DNA of 64,000 bases from contig CAZAXU010000003.1 in assembly GCA_964489245.1 (NCBI GenBank), forward strand, positions 1 to 64,000, read 5' to 3'. The first letter of the stretch is position 1, and each line of letters starts with the position of its first letter. Of the stretch, positions 61,094 to 64,000 are shown piece after piece. The notes under the pieces are model-generated. The model ran no database searches, was not told the origin of the DNA, and worked only from the letters and a program-made list of their open reading frames with translations. Both the position numbers and the translations under genes were made by a program. This DNA comes from CAZAXU01 sp964489245 (GTDB taxonomy: Bacteria; Bacteroidota; Bacteroidia; Flavobacteriales; Flavobacteriaceae).

Positions 61094-61693
61094 TTATCTT
61101 TTAAATTTCACTTTTTGAAGGTTTAGTTCGGGTGGATTTTTCCATTTGATATTGCAACCGATACTAGGCTTTTGTTTATCTTCCGGAATTGTTTTTCCAT
61201 CCAACAACAAGTCTAGCGCTTGTCTTAAATCTTTTCCGTCGAGCAGAAGATTATTTTTAGGTGTGCTTTCATCTAATCTGCCACGATAAACCAGTTGGTC
61301 ATTGTTGTTAAATAAATAAAAATCAGGTGTGCAAGCAGCTTGATAAGCCTTTGCAACTTCTTGGGTTTCATCATACAAATAAGGAAAGGGGTATTTCAAA
61401 TCAGAAGCTACTTTTGTCATCAATTCCGGAGCGTCTTGCGGATAGTTTCTTACATCATTTGAACTGATGGCTATGAAATTAATATCCTTGGATTGATATT
61501 CGTTCCCTATTTTCACCAGTTGACTGTTCACATGAATTACATAAGGACAGTGATTGCAAATAAACATTACAACGCTACCTTTTTCGCCTTTAAGTTGCCT
61601 AAAGGATTTTTTCTGATTGGAAACCGTATCTAAAAGTAAAAATTCAGGTGCAATAGTCCCTAGAGGGAGCATATTTGAAGGAGTTGCTGCCAT
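61094..61693 (-). CDS. Thioredoxin-fold redoxin (AhpC/TSA-like)
   Basis: The 199-residue cytoplasmic protein has a thioredoxin fold with the redox pair CNHCPYV (about residues 46-52), preceded by APEFLLLDTVSNQKKSF and followed by FIAISSNDVRNYP. It resembles the redoxin or peroxiredoxin-related proteins that reduce hydroperoxides or disulfides with thioredoxin. No signal peptide is visible. The exact substrate is unknown. It stands alone between convergent psd and divergent menD. Confidence 0.8.
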   Translation of the reverse strand: MAATPSNMLPLGTIAPEFLLLDTVSNQKKSFRQLKGEKGSVVMFICNHCPYVIHVNSQLVKIGNEYQSKDINFIAISSNDVRNYPQDAPELMTKVASDLKYPFPYLYDETQEVAKAYQAACTPDFYLFNNNDQLVYRGRLDESTPKNNLLLDGKDLRQALDLLLDGKTIPEDKQKPSIGCNIKWKNPPELNLQKVKFKR

Positions 61694-61728
61694 GGTTCGA
61701 TATTTTGAAGCTAAAATAAATATTTTAA

Positions 61729-61762
61729 TTGAATAAGGTTACAAAAAAAAACGATATTTTTG
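61729..61762 (+). promoter_or_regulatory. Candidate promoter of menD
   Basis: TTG (61729-61731) followed after 23 bases by TATTTTTG (61755-61762), which ends 8 bases before the menD ATG at 61771. The predicted leader is only a few bases. Confidence 0.5.
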
Positions 61763-61770
61763 CTTGTATT

Positions 61771-63465
61771 ATGGCTAGGATTCACTCTCAAAAAATAGTA
61801 ACACAAATCATATCTGCCAATTTTTTGGCAAATGAGATTGAACATATAGTTATTTCTCCGGGTTCTCGAAATGCCCCTTTTATTATAGAATTTACACATC
61901 ATCCTGATTTTAAGAGTTATAGTATTGTAGATGAGCGTTCTGCAGGCTTTTTTGCTTTGGGAATGGCACAACAACTCAAAAAACCGGTTGTGTTGGTCTG
62001 CACTTCAGGATCTGCTCTGTTGAATTACTATCCGGCAATTGCCGAAGCTTTTTATAGCCAAATTCCGTTGATTGTTTTGAGTGCAGATCGTCCAAAAAAG
62101 TGGATTGATCAGGGAGAAGGACAAACCATCAGACAGCATGGAGTATTTCAAAATCATTCTTATTTTGATGTGAGTTTATTGGAGGATAAGCAAGAAAATG
62201 CCATTGAACAGAATACGAATAATATTCAAAAAGCAATCAGGATTGCTTATGAAAAACAAGGCCCCGTGCATATCAATGTTCCTTTTGACGAACCTTTATA
62301 TGAAACAATCAATCAGACACAAATAACATCAAAACCTATAGGAATTGATTTGTCAGACAAAATCTATACAGAAGAAGAATTGACCGGATATGAAAAAATT
62401 TGGAATACAGCAGATAAAAAAATGATATTGGTGGGTCAACATCATCCGTCTGAATTTTTACAAAAGCAATTGGAAAAATTTGCAAAAGATTCCTCTGTGA
62501 TCATCTTGACAGAAAATATTTCAAATGTTTATCATAATGATTTTATTAATAACATAGATCAAAACATTTTTTCTTTGGAATATAATCAGCAGTCTGAATT
62601 GAAACCGGATATTTTGATTACGGTTGGTCGTAATTTAATCTCAAAAAAAATCAAACAATTTTTGAGAGAGCACAAGCCAAAACACCATTGGCATGTAGAA
62701 AAAACAAAAATTCCTCCCAACACTTTCGATGTTCTCAATAAGCATTTTGATACGGCTCCGGAGATGTTTTTTAGTCAATTTTTATTTTTAGTAAAGCCAA
62801 AACAGAATAAAAATTATAAGAATAAATGGCTTTCCGTTAAGCAGGAGAATAAAATCAAACATGATAGATATCTATCAGAGACAAGCTATAGTGATTTGAA
62901 AGTTTTTGATTTGTTATTTCAAAAAATCCCTGAGAATTATTCTATCCACTGGGGAAACAGTTCGACCGTAAGATATGCGCAATTATTTGATTTCGGTAAA
63001 AAATCTTTAAATTTTTCCAATAGAGGAACCAGCGGAATTGATGGTAGCACATCAACAGCAATTGGTGCAGCCTGCGCAAGCCGGACTCCCGGTTTATTGG
63101 TGACAGGAGATATTTCATTTTTATATGACAGTAATGGTTTGTGGAATAAATATATTCCGATAGATTTTAAAATTATAGTAATCAATAACGGAGGAGGAGA
63201 TATTTTTAATTTTATTCCCGGACCTTCCAAAACAAAAGCTTTAAACAATTTTTTTGTTACCGAACATAAATTCAAAGCCAAACATTTGGCTGAAATGTTC
63301 GGCTTTGAATATGTTTTGGCAGATAATTTGAGAAATCTAAATACCAAGTTAGATACATTTTTTAAGAACCATCAAGCTCTTCAAATATTGGAAATCGATA
63401 CATCTGAAGTTAATAATCACCAAATTTTAAAAGACTATTTTTCTTTTTTAAGCAAAACACCGTGA
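61771..63465 (+). CDS. menD: SEPHCHC synthase (2-succinyl-5-enolpyruvyl-6-hydroxy-3-cyclohexene-1-carboxylate synthase)
   Basis: MenD is the thiamine-diphosphate enzyme that joins isochorismate and 2-oxoglutarate, the first committed step of menaquinone synthesis. The 564-residue protein shows ISPGSRNAPFIIEF (about residue 30), DERSAGFFALGMAQ with the catalytic glutamate (about residue 54), ADRPKKWIDQGEGQTI (about 110), and the TDP-binding GDISFLYDSNGLWN (about 445) with INNGGGDIF. I start at ATG 61771 (MARIHSQKIVTQI), because the longer frame overlaps the promoter. The 3' end overlaps a minus-strand frame by 31 bases. Confidence 0.93.
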   Translation: MARIHSQKIVTQIISANFLANEIEHIVISPGSRNAPFIIEFTHHPDFKSYSIVDERSAGFFALGMAQQLKKPVVLVCTSGSALLNYYPAIAEAFYSQIPLIVLSADRPKKWIDQGEGQTIRQHGVFQNHSYFDVSLLEDKQENAIEQNTNNIQKAIRIAYEKQGPVHINVPFDEPLYETINQTQITSKPIGIDLSDKIYTEEELTGYEKIWNTADKKMILVGQHHPSEFLQKQLEKFAKDSSVIILTENISNVYHNDFINNIDQNIFSLEYNQQSELKPDILITVGRNLISKKIKQFLREHKPKHHWHVEKTKIPPNTFDVLNKHFDTAPEMFFSQFLFLVKPKQNKNYKNKWLSVKQENKIKHDRYLSETSYSDLKVFDLLFQKIPENYSIHWGNSSTVRYAQLFDFGKKSLNFSNRGTSGIDGSTSTAIGAACASRTPGLLVTGDISFLYDSNGLWNKYIPIDFKIIVINNGGGDIFNFIPGPSKTKALNNFFVTEHKFKAKHLAEMFGFEYVLADNLRNLNTKLDTFFKNHQALQILEIDTSEVNNHQILKDYFSFLSKTP

Positions 63466-63643
63466 TAATATTCCATCATTTTTTGAACATCGCGGGGTTT
63501 TTTCAGTTTAAGTTTGTTTTTCTTGACAAANNNNNNNNNNNNNNNNNNNNNNNNNNNNNNNNNNNNNNNNNNNNNNNNNNNNNNNNNNNNNNNNNNNNNN
63601 NNNNNNNNNNNNNNNNNNNNNNNNNNNNNNGAACAAAAATCAT
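63435..63643 (-). CDS. Small hypothetical gene broken by the scaffold gap
   Basis: A minus-strand frame is open for 31 codons up to the gap at 63530 and ends at the stop 63435-63437 (visible end KLKKPRDVQKMMEYYHGVLLKKEK-like). On the other side of the gap an ATG at 63643 reads MIFV. The two may be one short basic protein. Two overlapping -7-like boxes (TATTTTTG 63683-63676 and TAGATTTG 63675-63668 on the minus strand) stand upstream. The 3' end overlaps menD by 31 bases. No family is recognised. Confidence 0.4.
63531..63630. other. Scaffold gap of 100 N
   Basis: Exactly 100 N mark an assembly join of unknown real length. The bases at its edges (GACAAA before, GAACAAAAAT after) are nearly the same, so the contigs may overlap or the gap may be very small. 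Confidence 0.97.
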
Positions 63644-63726
63644 TCCGAATGATACTTAAAAATCAAACAAATCTACAAAAATAAATTATAATTTCATATT
63701 TTTACACCTGAAAAAAATAAATTATC

Positions 63727-64000
63727 ATGACAAAAAGGAATTGGCAAAGTATAAAATCATATGAAGATATCTTGTTTGAGTACTATGAAGGTATCGCAAA
63801 AATAACAATTAACCGTCCGCAGGTTTATAATGCATTCAGGCCTGAAACCAACATAGAAATATTGGATGCTTTGGAAATCTGTAGAGAGAAACAGGAAATA
63901 GATGTGGTTCTTCTGACCGGAGCGGGAGACAAAGCTTTTTGTTCCGGAGGAGACCAAAACGTAAAAGGAAAAGGTGGCTATATAGGAAAAGACGGGGTGC
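63727..64000 (+). CDS. menB: 1,4-Dihydroxy-2-naphthoyl-CoA synthase, 5' part
   Basis: MenB, a crotonase-family enzyme, closes the naphthoquinone ring from o-succinylbenzoyl-CoA. The visible 91 codons run to the right edge and show the typical start (NWQSIKSYEDILFEYYEGIAKITINRP), NAFRPETN and CSGGDQNVKGKGGYIG, the start of the active-site region. With menC, menE and menD it accounts for much of the classical menaquinone path in this window. Confidence 0.93.
   Translation, partial: MTKRNWQSIKSYEDILFEYYEGIAKITINRPQVYNAFRPETNIEILDALEICREKQEIDVVLLTGAGDKAFCSGGDQNVKGKGGYIGKDGV

Noticed and set aside
1..64000. tRNA, rRNA, CRISPR, insertion sequence or prophage
   Set aside because: Reading both strands I saw no cloverleaf with a T-loop core, no regularly spaced repeats, no transposase and no phage structural genes.

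Overview
The window is about 64 kb of AT-rich chromosome from a member of the Bacteroidota, most likely a Flavobacteriales-type organism. The evidence is a protein with a type IX secretion C-terminal sorting domain, the neighbourhood rlmD-DUF6452-DUF6048, a POT/DPP-IV peptide-uptake locus, classical menaquinone genes, and repeated TAnnTTTG promoter -7 boxes with no obvious Shine-Dalgarno sequences. A run of exactly 100 N at 63531-63630 shows that it is a draft scaffold. I see no rRNA, tRNA, CRISPR array, prophage or insertion sequence. Coding density is very high and no gene-free stretch exceeds 300 bases.

Layout. 1-3208 (minus): ferrous iron uptake, feoB (running off the left edge) preceded by a membrane-anchored DtxR-FeoA fusion. 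3305-9500: a small membrane protein, serS, a secreted leucine-rich-repeat protein, a CYTH protein, and the rlmD trio. 9688-14313 (plus): topoisomerase IV (parE, parC). 14585-19577 (plus): an apparent sphingolipid operon made of serine palmitoyltransferase, a GNAT-like putative ceramide synthase, an AUR1-type PAP2 enzyme, a CPBP membrane protein and an NAD-dependent reductase of the CerR type. A prohibitin-like SPFH protein and a 55-residue membrane protein follow. 20761-22805 (minus): sucC and tpiA. 22906-28043 (plus): a UMP biosynthesis cluster pyrD-pyrC-pyrEF-pyrB-pyrI in which orotate phosphoribosyltransferase and OMP decarboxylase are fused. 28205-36566: a formiminotransferase-cyclodeaminase fusion, YwbE, a YgiQ-type radical SAM protein, a DUF6165 protein, an acyl-CoA carboxylase beta subunit, menC and menE.

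36767-44681 (plus): a peptide-use locus with a secreted dipeptidyl peptidase IV and three POT-family peptide transporters, interrupted by a tiny two-gene nucleotidyltransferase module. 44683-50817: mutS2 (no Smr domain), ung, a small lipoprotein, a DUF6588 protein and gyrB. 50911-56581: a glycosyltransferase, methylglyoxal synthase, and a minus-strand operon with 4-base overlaps (birA, FemAB/GNAT-like acyltransferase, sugar aminotransferase, Wzx-like flippase). 56629-61092 (plus): rsfS-ftsH-LUD-cdsA-psd, covering ribosome silencing, membrane proteolysis and phospholipid synthesis. 61094-64000: a redoxin, menD, a gap-broken small gene and the start of menB.

The most interesting items are the compact sphingolipid operon with a cluster of TTACAT/ATGTAA hexamers upstream, the membrane-anchored DtxR-FeoA regulator, the pyrEF fusion with a eukaryote-like OMP decarboxylase half, the nucleotidyltransferase module inside the peptide operon, and promoters placed so close to start codons that rlmD and ygiQ look leaderless. 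Nothing in the window is a clearly unknown multi-gene system; the sphingolipid operon is the best candidate for follow-up.
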